A stretch of DNA of 64,000 nucleotides, taken from the NCBI RefSeq assembly GCF_039535235.1, contig NZ_BAAAWU010000001.1, positions 6,141,001-6,205,000 on the forward strand. Direction: 5' to 3'. Source of the stretch: Streptomyces roseoviridis. Its GTDB lineage: Bacteria > Actinomycetota > Actinomycetes > Streptomycetales > Streptomycetaceae. Shown here piece after piece: positions 24,180 to 34,044 of this stretch (position 1 is its first letter; each line of letters starts with the position of its first letter). A program made the translations under genes and the position numbers. The notes below the pieces were generated by a model. The model was given only the letters and a program-made list of their open reading frames with translations, ran no database searches and had not been told where the DNA came from.

Positions 24180-25036
24180 GCCACCCGAACCTTCCCGGCC
24201 GCCCGACCCCACCCAGCCGCCCGAGCCGTCCGGCCCCACCGACCCCACCGAGCCCTGCGACCCCACCAAGCCGCCCGAGCCCTGCGGGACGGCGGGGCGG
24301 CCCCCGAGTGGTGTCCCTCGTGCCGTCGCTCACCGAGGCCGTCGCCGTCTCCGCGCCCGGCGCCCTCGTCGGCGTCACCGACTGGTGCACCCACCCCGCG
24401 GACCTGGGCGGCGCCGCACGCGTCGGCGGCACCAAGAACCCCGACGTCGCCGCCGTCACCGCCCTCCGGCCCGACCTGGTGATCGCCAACGAGGAGGAGA
24501 ACCGGCGGCCGGACCTCGACGCCCTGCGGGCCGCCGGGCTGGACGTCCTCGTCACCGAGGTCCGCACCCTCGACCAGGCCCTCGCCGAACTCGCCCGCGT
24601 CCTCGACGCCTGCGGGGTCCGGGGCCGGCCGCGCTGGCTCGACGAGGCCGAGGCCGCCTGGGCCTCGGTGGGGCCCTCCACGGCGGCGTACGACCCGCCC
24701 CTGACCGCCGTCGTGCCGATCTGGCGGCGGCCCTGGATGGTGCTCGGGCGCGACACCTTCGCCGGGGACCTGCTCGCCCGGCTCGGCGTGCGCAACCTGT
24801 ACGGCGAGCACCCCGAACGCTATCCGCGCGTACCGCTGGAAGAACTCCACGCCGCCGCGCCGGATCTGGTGGTGCTGCCCGACGAGCCCTACTGCTTCAC
24901 CGCCGACGACGGCCCCGAGGCATTCCCCGGTGCCGCCGCCGCGCTCGTCGACGGACGCCACCTGACCTGGTACGGGCCCTCGCTCGTCACCGCCCCGCGG
25001 TCACTGGCCGCGGCCCTGCGAGCAGCGCGCCGCTGA
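24176..25036 (+). CDS. Helical-backbone metal receptor (BtuF/TroA-like)
   Basis: A 286-residue protein of the helical-backbone metal receptor superfamily. The fold starts at VVSLVPSLTEAVAV (about 46) and continues with GVTDWCTHPADLGG, RVGGTKNPDVAAVTALRPDL and EENRRPDLDALRAAGLDVLV, as in cobalamin- or metal-binding BtuF-like proteins. There is no signal peptide; the first 45 residues are a Pro/Ser/Arg tract. A GTG at 24308 would start directly at the domain and is a serious alternative, leaving the repetitive Pro-coding DNA as leader. No ABC permease is adjacent, so it is not clearly a transporter component. The 3' end overlaps the convergent TDT gene by 50 nt. Confidence 0.75.
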   Translation: MSHPNLPGRPTPPSRPSRPAPPTPPSPATPPSRPSPAGRRGGPRVVSLVPSLTEAVAVSAPGALVGVTDWCTHPADLGGAARVGGTKNPDVAAVTALRPDLVIANEEENRRPDLDALRAAGLDVLVTEVRTLDQALAELARVLDACGVRGRPRWLDEAEAAWASVGPSTAAYDPPLTAVVPIWRRPWMVLGRDTFAGDLLARLGVRNLYGEHPERYPRVPLEELHAAAPDLVVLPDEPYCFTADDGPEAFPGAAAALVDGRHLTWYGPSLVTAPRSLAAALRAARR

Positions 25037-26123
25037 GCAGCCCGCGCACGGTGTGGGTGCCCGCCACCAGCCAGGCCGCGAGGAGAAGCACGTACAGGCC
25101 GACCGCCAGCCACCGGAAGGCGGCGAGCCCGGTGTGCCGGGCCAGGCCCTCGGCGCCCGTCACGCAGGTGCCCACCGGGAAGGTGAACGCCCAGAACGTC
25201 ATCGCGAACCCCATGCCCCGGCGGCGGGCCCGCAGCACCAGCGCCCCGGCCAGAACCAGCCACAGCAGCGCGAAGCCGGTCACCGGGACTCCGTAGAGCA
25301 CGGCGAAGGCGGAGAAGGCGTGCGCGTACGGGGCCGGGAGCACCCCGGCCGCGGCGTCGGCGAACGCGTTCGCCGCGGTCGTCGACTGCCCGAGCGGCCC
25401 CAGGACCAGGAACAGGGTGGGGGTGAGGGCGAGCGGCAGCGGACCCGCGGTCACCAGCCGCCCGAACACCAGGGGCAGCATCACCAGGGTCGCCAGCAGG
25501 CTGATGCCGAACATCGCGTGACAGGCGATCAGGAAGCTCTGCTGCACCTGGCCGGCGGGGAGATGGGGCAGCAGCAGCGGGCCGAGGGCCGCCGACACCA
25601 TCGGGGCCACCACGGGCAGCAGCCACACCGGAGAGGCACCCTCGATCCGGTGGCGCGCCACCATCAGGTACGGGACGGCCACCGCCGCCGCCAGGCCGGT
25701 CACCGTGCCCGCCGTGAAGAGGACGGCGCCGACGGCGACGGCCGCGGGCAGGCCGATCCAGTCCCGGCCGAAGATCAGCGCGCCGCCGCCCACCGCGAGC
25801 AGCGCCATGGCCAGGCACCCGTAGAACGGAGCGGTCGCCGGGTCCAGCAGATGGGCGCGGGCCTGGTCGCGGTGGTGCGTCCAGTGCAGGGCGCGGGCGG
25901 CGAGCAGGGTCAGCAGCATCGCCAGCGAGAGCGCCCAGACCGCCGTGCAGGCGGTCCGCAGGCCGGGGACGCCGACCGGCAGGGCCGCCCCCGCGTTGGC
26001 GACGGCGGCGGTGCCCATCACCGAGGCGTACCAGTTCGGGCCGAGGTGACGGACCGCGGCCCACCGTGCGCCGGGGGTGGTGGCGACGGGGGCCGGACGG
26101 CGAGAGGGAGCGAGGGTTGCCAT
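24987..26123 (-). CDS. TDT (SLAC1/TehA-like) family transporter
   Basis: A 378-residue membrane protein with about ten helices of the tellurite-resistance/dicarboxylate transporter family. Typical stretches: GPNWYASVMGTAAVANAGAA at the N-terminus, a repeated five-times-two helix pattern, and FAMTFWAFTFPVGTCVTGAE near 320-340. Members carry C4-dicarboxylates, sulfite or chloride; the substrate here is open. The ATG at 26123 gives a short basic N-terminus; upstream in-frame starts add a Ser/Arg-rich stretch with no similarity. The divergent LysR gene starts 70 bp away and shares a palindrome, so LysR control is likely. Confidence 0.88.
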   Translation of the reverse strand: MATLAPSRRPAPVATTPGARWAAVRHLGPNWYASVMGTAAVANAGAALPVGVPGLRTACTAVWALSLAMLLTLLAARALHWTHHRDQARAHLLDPATAPFYGCLAMALLAVGGGALIFGRDWIGLPAAVAVGAVLFTAGTVTGLAAAVAVPYLMVARHRIEGASPVWLLPVVAPMVSAALGPLLLPHLPAGQVQQSFLIACHAMFGISLLATLVMLPLVFGRLVTAGPLPLALTPTLFLVLGPLGQSTTAANAFADAAAGVLPAPYAHAFSAFAVLYGVPVTGFALLWLVLAGALVLRARRRGMGFAMTFWAFTFPVGTCVTGAEGLARHTGLAAFRWLAVGLYVLLLAAWLVAGTHTVRGLLSGALLAGPRPVTAGR

Positions 26124-26179
26124 GGCTCGATCTTTTCGCCGGTCCACGCCCCCGACCAGGGACGTCCCGGCTATGAGGA

Positions 26180-26196
26180 CATAAGCTGATCTTATG
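26180..26196. promoter_or_regulatory. LysR-type palindrome over the lysR start codon
   Basis: CATAAG-CTGAT-CTTATG, a perfect 6-bp dyad with 5-nt spacer whose right arm contains the ATG of the LysR gene. It lies between the divergent LysR and TDT genes and fits a T-N11-A type LysR box. Confidence 0.55.
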
Positions 26197-27138
26197 AGCA
26201 GTGAGCGTAGTGAGCGCAGTGAGCCGAGGGACGTCGTCCGCCTTCTGTCCCACCGCGTCCCCGACCTCGGCGCGCTCGAACTGCTCCTCGCCGTCGCCCG
26301 GCACGGCAGCCTCGGCCGCGCCGCCCGCGAGGTCGGCATCACCCAGCCCGCCGCCAGCAGCCGCATCCGTTCCATGGAGCGTCAGCTCGGCGTCGCCCTC
26401 GTCGACCGTTCACCGCGCGGCTCCCGGCTCACCGACGCGGGCGCGCTCGTCACCGACTGGGCACGGCGGATCGTGGAAGCCGCCGAGGCCTTCGACGCCG
26501 GGGTGCAGGCGCTGCGCGGGCGGCGCGACTCCCGGCTGCGGGTCGCCGCCTCCATGACCATCGCCGAGTACCTGCTGCCCGGCTGGCTCATCGCGCTGCG
26601 CAACGAGCGGCCCGACACCGCCGTCTCCCTCATGGCCGGGAACTCGGCGGCCGTCGCCGAGCGGCTGCTCGGCGGCGAGGCCGACCTCGGCTTCGTCGAG
26701 GGACTCGCCGTGCCCGACGGCCTCGACGGGACCGTCGTCGCCCACGACCGGCTCGCCGTCGTCGTGGCGCCCTCCCACTCGTGGGCCCGGCGCCGGGCCG
26801 CGCTCGACCCGGCGGAGCTGGCCGCCACCCCGCTGGTGCTGCGCGAGCGCGGCTCCGGGACCCGGCAGGTGCTCGACGCCGCCCTCGCCGCGCACGGGGG
26901 ACTCGCGCAGCCGCTGCTGGAACTCGCCTCCACCACGGCCGTCAAGGCCGCCGCCGTCAGCGGAGCGGGGCCCGCGGTGCTGAGCGAGCTCGCCGTCGCC
27001 GAGGAGCTGGCGTCGCGGCGGCTGGTGGCCGTGCCGGTGGCGGGGGTGCTGCTGCGGCGGGACCTGCGGGCCGTGTGGCCGGCGGGTCACCGGCCGACGG
27101 GGCCGGCGCGGGATCTGCTGTCGCTGACGCGGGGGTGA
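26194..27138 (+). CDS. LysR family transcriptional regulator
   Basis: A 314-residue regulator. Winged helix at about 24-82: LELLLAVARHGSLGRAAREV, GITQPAASSRIRSMERQLG, LVDRSPRGSRLTDAG; then the periplasmic-binding-like effector domain (105-305) with LRVAASMTIAEYLLPGWL and ERGSGTRQVLDAAL. The N-terminus MSSERSERSEP comes from a small 9-bp repeat around GTGAGCG and may not all be needed. Ligand likely a small anion matching the TDT transporter; this is inference from divergence. Confidence 0.9.
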   Translation: MSSERSERSEPRDVVRLLSHRVPDLGALELLLAVARHGSLGRAAREVGITQPAASSRIRSMERQLGVALVDRSPRGSRLTDAGALVTDWARRIVEAAEAFDAGVQALRGRRDSRLRVAASMTIAEYLLPGWLIALRNERPDTAVSLMAGNSAAVAERLLGGEADLGFVEGLAVPDGLDGTVVAHDRLAVVVAPSHSWARRRAALDPAELAATPLVLRERGSGTRQVLDAALAAHGGLAQPLLELASTTAVKAAAVSGAGPAVLSELAVAEELASRRLVAVPVAGVLLRRDLRAVWPAGHRPTGPARDLLSLTRG

Positions 27139-27149
27139 CGGCGCGTCGG

Positions 27150-27196
27150 CCGGGCGGGCGCGGCCCGGTGACTGCCCGGCGCCCGTTCCCGCCCGG
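27150..27196. terminator. Possible hairpin between lysR and amidohydrolase genes
   Basis: CCGGGCGGG (27150-27158) can pair with CCCGCCCGG (27188-27196) across a 29-nt GC-rich loop with further partial pairing. The convergent position suits a bidirectional terminator, but pairing alternatives are many. Confidence 0.35.
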
Positions 27197-27207
27197 TGGG
27201 CGTCCGC

Positions 27208-28839
27208 TCAGGCCGTCGTCACGTCGCGGAAGGTCACCTTGCCGTCGACGGCGGTCAGGAGGACCGGGAGCTGCGGGAGGTCGGCTGCCGGGGTGGTCAG
27301 CGGGTCGTCCGCCAGGACCGTGAGGTCGGCGCGGTGGCCGAGGGCGATGCGGCCCGCCTCGTGCTCCTCGCGGGCGGCAAAGGCCGCGTTGACCGTCATG
27401 CCGCGCAGCGCCTCCAGCGCCGTCAGCGCCTGCTCCGGGGCGTGCGGAGGGCGGCTGAGGTCGCGGGTCGGGCGGCGGTGGCGGGCGCCCGCCATGACGG
27501 TGAGGGGCGGGAAGGGGGCGATCGGCCAGTCGGAGCCCAGGACGACGGTCGCCCCCGAGTCCCACAGGTCGCGGCAGCGCCACGCCCGGGAGGCGCGCTC
27601 CTCGCCCAGCCGGCGGGACCAGTTGTCGGTGTGGTCGGCCCGGGTGAAGTCGCAGCAGTGGGTGGGCTGCATCGAGGCGACGACGCCCAGTTCGGCGAAG
27701 CGGTGCAGGGTGTCGTCCGGGACGGTCTCGATGTGCTCGACGCGGTGGCGGACCGGGCGGCCCGCGTGGGCCTGCGCCTTCTGTACGGCGTCGAGGGCGT
27801 GGCGTACGGCGGCGTCGCCGATGGCGTGGGTGGCGGTGGGGGTCCCGGCGCGGTGCAGTTCGCCGATGACGGCGGTGTAGGCGGCCGGATCGGGCCAGAA
27901 CGCGTGCGTCGACTCGCCGTGGCAGTCGGGGCGTTCCAGCCACGCGGTGCCGTTGTCGATCGTGCCGTCCATGAAGAGCTTCACGCCGTCCACGCGCCAG
28001 AGCCCGCCGCCCGTGCCCTGCACGGCGATCAGTTCGCGTACGCCGTCGGCGTCCGTGCCGGGCTGGCACCAGGGGGCGACGCGCAGGCGGAGGGGGAGCT
28101 CGCCGGCCGCGTCGAGTTCGGCGAGGAGGGCGAGGCTCGCGCCGTTCGCGTCCATGACGTGGCCGCCGGTCAGGCCCGCCGCAGCCATCGAGCGCAGGGC
28201 GGCCGCGAGGCGGTCGCGGCGCTCGGCGTGGGTCGGCCGCGGGGCGACCCGTTCGACCAGTTCGCAGGCCGCGTCCTCCTGGAGGAGACCGGTCGGCCGG
28301 CCGTGCTCGTCGCACACCACCTCCGCGGACGCCTGGTCGAAGCGGCGCGGCCCGTCGACACCGGCGATCTCCAGGGCGCGGCGGCTGGCGAGGGCGGAGT
28401 GGGCGTCGAAGAGCAGCAGGAAGGCGGGCACGCCGGCGAGGACGGTGTCGAAGGGGGCGATGCCGACGGGTTCGTCGCCGAAGACGTTCGGGTCGAGACC
28501 CCAGGCGAAGAGCCAGTCCCCGCGGCCGAGGCGGCCGACCTCGCGGGAGAGCGCGTCCCGTACGTCCGCCAGGTCGGCGCACTGCGACAGGTCGAGCCCG
28601 TGGGTGAGGTCGGCGCCCGTGACGGGGTGGAGGTGACCGTCGACCAGGCCCGCGGTGACCACCGCCCCCTTCAGGTCGACGACCTCGGTCGCCGGGCCGG
28701 CGAGGGCGCGCATCTCCCGGTCGTCGCCGAGCGCGGCGATCCGTCCGCTCTCGGCGACGGCGAGCGCGGTCTCCGGCAGGAAGGAGCCGGTGCCGGGGTC
28801 GAGCAGCCGGGCGGAGGACAGGACGAGGCGGGTGCGCAC
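27208..28839 (-). CDS. Amidohydrolase family protein (YtcJ-like)
   Basis: A 543-residue metal-dependent hydrolase of the amidohydrolase-3 (YtcJ/N-acyl hydrolase) subgroup. Features: N-terminal beta sandwich, metal site GLVDGHLHPVTGADLTHGL (near 60-78, HxH), THAIGDAAVRHALDAVQ, VRHRVEHIETVPDD, and the catalytic Asp in VVLGSDWPIAPFPPLTVM. GTG start with GGAG 7 nt upstream. It is downstream of the tetR gene on the same strand (37 nt gap), so the two form an operon facing an NCS1 permease. Substrate likely an amide or N-heterocycle taken up by that permease; not provable here. Confidence 0.88.
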   Translation of the reverse strand: MRTRLVLSSARLLDPGTGSFLPETALAVAESGRIAALGDDREMRALAGPATEVVDLKGAVVTAGLVDGHLHPVTGADLTHGLDLSQCADLADVRDALSREVGRLGRGDWLFAWGLDPNVFGDEPVGIAPFDTVLAGVPAFLLLFDAHSALASRRALEIAGVDGPRRFDQASAEVVCDEHGRPTGLLQEDAACELVERVAPRPTHAERRDRLAAALRSMAAAGLTGGHVMDANGASLALLAELDAAGELPLRLRVAPWCQPGTDADGVRELIAVQGTGGGLWRVDGVKLFMDGTIDNGTAWLERPDCHGESTHAFWPDPAAYTAVIGELHRAGTPTATHAIGDAAVRHALDAVQKAQAHAGRPVRHRVEHIETVPDDTLHRFAELGVVASMQPTHCCDFTRADHTDNWSRRLGEERASRAWRCRDLWDSGATVVLGSDWPIAPFPPLTVMAGARHRRPTRDLSRPPHAPEQALTALEALRGMTVNAAFAAREEHEAGRIALGHRADLTVLADDPLTTPAADLPQLPVLLTAVDGKVTFRDVTTA

Positions 28840-28876
28840 AGGGGCTCCAGGGCGAGGAGGAGGCGGGTGACGGAGG

Positions 28877-29536
28877 TCAGTGGGGCAGGGTGGCGGGGAG
28901 CGCGTCCGCCTCGCGGGTCAGGGTGCCCGGCGCCAGGCCGAGTTCGCGTTCCGTGGTGGTGACGGCCATCCGCAGCACCGCCTCCGGGCGGTAGCTCCGG
29001 TCGGTGTTGGCGTGGGCGGCGAGGCCGTCCAGGACGACCAGGATCATGATCGCCGTCGCATGGGGGTCCTCCGTGCGGAACTCCCCGCGGGCGACGCCGT
29101 CGCGGATGACACCTTCGAGGCGGTCGTCGGAGGCGAGCTCCATCGCGCGGACCCGGTCGCGCAGGACCGGCCGGTAGCGGCTGAGGTGGCGGGCGTTGAT
29201 CCAGAGGCGGCTGATGTCGTCGTAGGCGTCTCCGGAGGAGAGCGCGAAGTAGCGGGCGAGGTACTGGGTGGGCGTGCCGTCGGGCCGGTCGGCGGGGAGC
29301 AGCGAGTCGAGCTCACCCGTGGCGGCGACGGCGAATGCCTCGGCCACCAGCTCCTCCGCGGAGGGGAAGTAGTGGCTGATCAGACCGGGGCGCACATCGA
29401 GCTCCTCGGCGATCCGGCGCAGGGTCACGCACTCCAGGCCCTCGGTGAGGGCGACGGACGCGGCCGCGTCGACGATCTCCGCGCGCCGGGCCTCGGGGGA
29501 CTTTCGAACGCGTTTGCGCGGGACGCTTGACGACAT
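28877..29536 (-). CDS. TetR family transcriptional regulator
   Basis: A 219-residue regulator. HTH at about 14-60: SPEARRAEIVDAAASVALTE, VTLRRIAEELDVRPGLISHY; then a helical ligand-binding domain with TPTQYLARYFALSSGDAYDD. The ATG at 29536 gives the usual short basic leader (MSSSVPRKRVRKS). Located between the amidohydrolase (co-directional) and the NCS1 permease (divergent), with a dyad in the 70-bp intergenic region, so it is the probable local repressor of both. Confidence 0.9.
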   Translation of the reverse strand: MSSSVPRKRVRKSPEARRAEIVDAAASVALTEGLECVTLRRIAEELDVRPGLISHYFPSAEELVAEAFAVAATGELDSLLPADRPDGTPTQYLARYFALSSGDAYDDISRLWINARHLSRYRPVLRDRVRAMELASDDRLEGVIRDGVARGEFRTEDPHATAIMILVVLDGLAAHANTDRSYRPEAVLRMAVTTTERELGLAPGTLTREADALPATLPH

Positions 29537-29547
29537 ACCGGGGATGC

Positions 29548-29567
29548 TATTGAGTGTGCGACCAATA
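29548..29567. promoter_or_regulatory. Candidate TetR operator
   Basis: TATTG (29548-29552) and CAATA (29563-29567) form a 20-bp dyad 11 bp upstream of the tetR start and 39 bp upstream of the permease start. It is the most AT-rich spot in the divergent promoter. Confidence 0.45.
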
Positions 29568-29606
29568 AGCAACCAGGTGTGCACGACACGCTCTCCGGAG
29601 GGCCGT

Positions 29607-31028
29607 ATGGCTGCCACGTTTCCCGATCCGAGCCCCCGGTCCACGGAGGCTGCCGTCACCGGTCGCGCCACGCGGATCGAGTCCCACGGCATCGACCACA
29701 TCCCGGACGGCGAGCGGCACGGACGGCCCGGCGAGCTCTTCTCCGTCTGGGCCGCCGCCAACGTCAACTACCTGAGCCTCGTCATCGGCGGCGCCCTTGT
29801 CCTCATGGGCCTGAGCCTCGTCCAGGCGTTCGCGGTGATCGTCGTCGGCAACCTGTTCTGGCTGCTCACCGGTGTGCTCGCGATCTCGGGACCCGCCGCG
29901 GGAGCGCCCAGCGAGGTGATCACCCGGGCCGTCTACGGCGTGCGCGGCAACCGCGTGAACAACGCCGTCACCGGCTGGGCCATCTCCGTCTGCTACTTCG
30001 CGCTCAACCTGGCCGCGGCCGCCGGGGCCGCGTTCGCCCTGGCGGGGAAGGCCGGGATCGACGCCTCCACGGGCGTCAAGATCGTGGTGGTCCTCGTGAT
30101 CGCCGGGGTCACCCTGACCATCGGCGTCTACGGGCACGGGCTCATCGTCCGGCTCTACCTGCCCCTCACCATCGCCCTGACGGCCGTCTTCGGCGCCGTG
30201 GCCTACGCGGTGCTGCTGCACGCCGACTTCGGCTACGCGCCGGACGCCCCACTGCGCGGCGCCGACCTGTGGGCCACGCTGATCGCCGGGGTGACGCTGA
30301 TCGCGGCCGGCCCGCTCTCGTACACCACCAGCGCGGACTTCTCCCGCTATCTGCCGCGGACCTCCTCGGCGAAGGCGGTCATGGGGTGGACCGCCCTCGG
30401 AGGCTTCCTGCCGAGCGTCGCGGTGTGCACGCTCGGCGCCCTCGCCGCGACCGTCGTCGACATGACCGACCCCCAGGCCGCCCTGGAGTCGCTGCTGCCG
30501 GGCTGGTTCGCGCCCGTCTTCCTGCTCGCCCTCGTGCTCGGCACCATCGCCATCAACGCCATGACCGCCTACAGCGCCGGGCTCGCCCTCCAGGCCGTGG
30601 GCCTGCGCATCCGGCGCTCCCGCAGCGTCCTGGTCGACGGCGCGGTGGCGGTCGCCCTGACCCTGTACGCGCTGCTCGTCTCCAACTTCCTGGACACCGT
30701 CAGCAACGTGCTGCAGCTGACCGTCGTCCTGCTGGGCCCGGCCATGACCGTGTACGCGGTCGACATCCTGCTGCGCCGCAACCGCTACGACGGGCCCGCC
30801 CTGATGGACGAGACCCGGGCCGGCTCCTTCTGGTACGCGGGCGGGGTCAACCCGGCCGGCGCGGCCGGGGTGCTCGGCGGGGCCGGCGTCGCGGCGCTGT
30901 GCGTGAACACCGCGTACACCGGGCCCGTCGCCCGCGCCCTCGGCGGCATCGACCTCGCCCTGCCGGTGGGGATGGCCGTCGCCGGGGTGCTCTACGCCGT
31001 CCTCATGCGCGGGCGGCTCGCCCGCTAG
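29607..31028 (+). CDS. NCS1 family nucleobase/cytosine-type permease
   Basis: A 473-residue, 12-helix secondary transporter of the nucleobase:cation symporter-1 family. Family stretches: IESHGIDHIPDGERHGRPGE, FSVWAAANVNYLSLVIGGAL, YTTSADFSRYLPRTSSAKAV (the sodium/substrate region, about 250) and TVYAVDILLRRNRYDGPAL. The ATG at 29607 is chosen because CCGGAGGG lies 5-10 nt upstream. Likely imports a purine, pyrimidine, hydantoin or allantoin-type compound for the amidohydrolase encoded divergently. The 3' end overlaps the convergent amidotransferase gene by 26 nt. Confidence 0.92.
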   Translation: MAATFPDPSPRSTEAAVTGRATRIESHGIDHIPDGERHGRPGELFSVWAAANVNYLSLVIGGALVLMGLSLVQAFAVIVVGNLFWLLTGVLAISGPAAGAPSEVITRAVYGVRGNRVNNAVTGWAISVCYFALNLAAAAGAAFALAGKAGIDASTGVKIVVVLVIAGVTLTIGVYGHGLIVRLYLPLTIALTAVFGAVAYAVLLHADFGYAPDAPLRGADLWATLIAGVTLIAAGPLSYTTSADFSRYLPRTSSAKAVMGWTALGGFLPSVAVCTLGALAATVVDMTDPQAALESLLPGWFAPVFLLALVLGTIAINAMTAYSAGLALQAVGLRIRRSRSVLVDGAVAVALTLYALLVSNFLDTVSNVLQLTVVLLGPAMTVYAVDILLRRNRYDGPALMDETRAGSFWYAGGVNPAGAAGVLGGAGVAALCVNTAYTGPVARALGGIDLALPVGMAVAGVLYAVLMRGRLAR

Positions 31029-31698
31029 CCGCCGCCACGAGCCCCCGCACCACCCGCAGGTCCTCGCCCATCTCCGGGTGCCACTGGACGCCCAGCACCC
31101 AGGCGGGGGAGGGCAGCTCGATCGCCTCGACCGTGCCGTCCCCGGCATGGGCCGAGGCGATCAGGTTCTTGCCGAGGATGTCCACGCACTGGTGGTGGTA
31201 GGTGGGGACGGAAGCCGGCTCCGGGACCAGCGCGGCGTAGCGGGTTCCCGGGACCGGTGACACCGGATGGCGGCCGATCACGCCGACCGCCTCCGTGTGG
31301 CCGTCCAGGTGCTGCACGAGGGTGCCGCCGAGCGCCACGTTGAGCAGCTGCATGCCCCGGCAGATGCCGAGCAGCGGGATGCCGGCGGCCAGGGCCGCGT
31401 CGATCAGGGCCAGTTCCCAGCCGTCCCGCTCCCGGGCGGGCGGCCCCGTACGGGGGTCGGGCTCGGCCCCGTACCGCACCGGTTCCACGTCCGCGCCGCC
31501 CGCCACCACCAGGGCGTCCAGGCGGTCCACCGTCTGCGCCGCCGCGGACGGATCGTCCGGCGGCAGCATCGCCGCGAGCCCGCCGCCGCGCTGGATCAGG
31601 CGGGGGTACGCGGCCGGGAGCAGCGCCGCCGGCAGGTCCCACACGCCCCAGCGGGCCTGGTCGAGATAGGTCGTGACGCCGATGAGCGGCTTGGACAC
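31003..31698 (-). CDS. Gamma-glutamyl-gamma-aminobutyrate hydrolase family protein
   Basis: A 231-residue class I glutamine-amidotransferase-like hydrolase (PuuD type) that cleaves gamma-glutamyl amides. Nucleophile Cys113 in LLGICRGMQLLN and His in GVQWHPEMG near residue 207 are present. GTG at 31698 is 6 nt after AAGGAG; a TTG at 31713 lies before that site and is rejected. Only 30 nt separate it from the permease stop, so it is in an operon with the ethanolamine-type permease. In the ethanolamine pathway a gamma-glutamyl intermediate made by GlnA4 must finally lose its glutamyl group, which is a natural job for this enzyme; this assignment is inference. Confidence 0.88.
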   Translation of the reverse strand: MSKPLIGVTTYLDQARWGVWDLPAALLPAAYPRLIQRGGGLAAMLPPDDPSAAAQTVDRLDALVVAGGADVEPVRYGAEPDPRTGPPARERDGWELALIDAALAAGIPLLGICRGMQLLNVALGGTLVQHLDGHTEAVGVIGRHPVSPVPGTRYAALVPEPASVPTYHHQCVDILGKNLIASAHAGDGTVEAIELPSPAWVLGVQWHPEMGEDLRVVRGLVAAASGRAARA

Positions 31699-31728
31699 GG
31701 AAGACTCCTTCAAGGGATCGTGCGTCGG

Positions 31729-33177
<1,449 letters not shown>

Positions 33178-33205
33178 GGCGGCGGTCAGCTCCCCGGAAC
33201 GGGCC

Positions 33206-33227
33206 CAATGGATTGGTGCCATACCTT
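33206..33227. promoter_or_regulatory. Candidate EpuRI-type operator, copy 1
   Basis: Begins CAATGG, ends ATACCTT, 29 nt upstream of the permease ATG. It matches copy 2 (34045-34066) at 17 of 22 positions with no gaps, including all of the first six and last seven. CCAATGGATTGG here is itself a 12-nt palindrome (33205-33216). Confidence 0.55.
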
Positions 33228-33293
33228 TGCGCCGTCGGGGCGGACGGCGCAAGACCCCTGCGTTACGTTCCGGTTACGCGGCCGGGGCGCCGC

Positions 33294-34022
33294 TCAGGTC
33301 AGAAAGCCGCGCAGCAGCGCCGCCGTCCCCGCGCAGTGCTCCCGCATCACCTCGCGCGCCGCGTCCGCGTCCCCGTCGAGCACCGCCTCCACCAGGGCCG
33401 TGTGCTGGTGCTGCGAGTGCTCCAGGTTGCGCACCAGCAGGGGGATGCAGTCCAGCAGGTCGTTGACGGTCGCCCGGACCGCCGCGTACTGCGCCGTCAG
33501 CGTCGGCGAACCGGACAGCTCGGCGAGGGTGAGGTGCAGCAGCGTGTCCTGCCGCCGGTAGTCGCCGAGCGGTGCGTCATGGGTCGCCGCGAGGGCCGCG
33601 CGCAGCCGCTCGGCACCCCCCTCGGTCAGGCCGTGCGCCGCGCACAGCCCGGCCGCGCCCACCTCCAGGACCTCGCGGAAGCGCAGCGTGTCCTCCATGT
33701 CGACGGCGGCGATCCGGCGGCGCAGCTCCGCCTCGTCGGCCGTCTGCGCGCGCCGCAGCACGAACGTTCCGCCGTACCGGCCCCGCCGGCTCTCCACCAG
33801 GCCCTGCTCCTGGAGCACCTTCAGGACCTCGCGCAGCGTGACCCGGCTGATCCCCATCCGGTCCGCGAGCTCCCGCTCGGCCGGCAGCCGCTCCCCGCCC
33901 GGCACCAGCCCCAGGCGCACGACCTGCAGGATCTGCTCCAGGGCCTCCTCGAAACCGTTGCCCGCGCGCACCGGCCGCAGCACGGACGTCAGCCGGTCCG
34001 CCGATCCACCCGTACTGGCCAC
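33294..34022 (-). CDS. FadR-subfamily GntR regulator (EpuRI-like)
   Basis: A 242-residue regulator: winged helix (about 15-85, GLVPGGERLPAERELADRMG, ISRVTLREVLKVLQEQGLVE, RRGRYGGTFV) and an all-helical FCD effector domain (about 105-235) with a metal-type site (DTLLHLTLAE, and LEHSQHQHTALVEAVLDGD). In S. coelicolor EpuRI (SCO1614), next to glnA4, represses it and responds to ethanolamine; position and family match. GTG at 34022 lies 10 nt after AAGGGG; a TTG at 34043 would extend it by seven residues. It is divergent from the glnA4-like gene. Confidence 0.85.
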   Translation of the reverse strand: MASTGGSADRLTSVLRPVRAGNGFEEALEQILQVVRLGLVPGGERLPAERELADRMGISRVTLREVLKVLQEQGLVESRRGRYGGTFVLRRAQTADEAELRRRIAAVDMEDTLRFREVLEVGAAGLCAAHGLTEGGAERLRAALAATHDAPLGDYRRQDTLLHLTLAELSGSPTLTAQYAAVRATVNDLLDCIPLLVRNLEHSQHQHTALVEAVLDGDADAAREVMREHCAGTAALLRGFLT

Positions 34023-34044
34023 CTCGCCGTTTCCCCTTCCCAAG

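Noticed and set aside
24181..24307. Pro-rich repeats as a separate small gene
   Set aside because: The DNA is a short C-rich repeat that is open in several frames; it is either the N-terminus of the metal receptor or leader.
26194..26226. 9-bp repeats around GTGAGCG at the lysR start as a mobile or regulatory element
   Set aside because: Only three short copies, in frame, encoding Ser-Glu-Arg; best seen as simple coding slippage.
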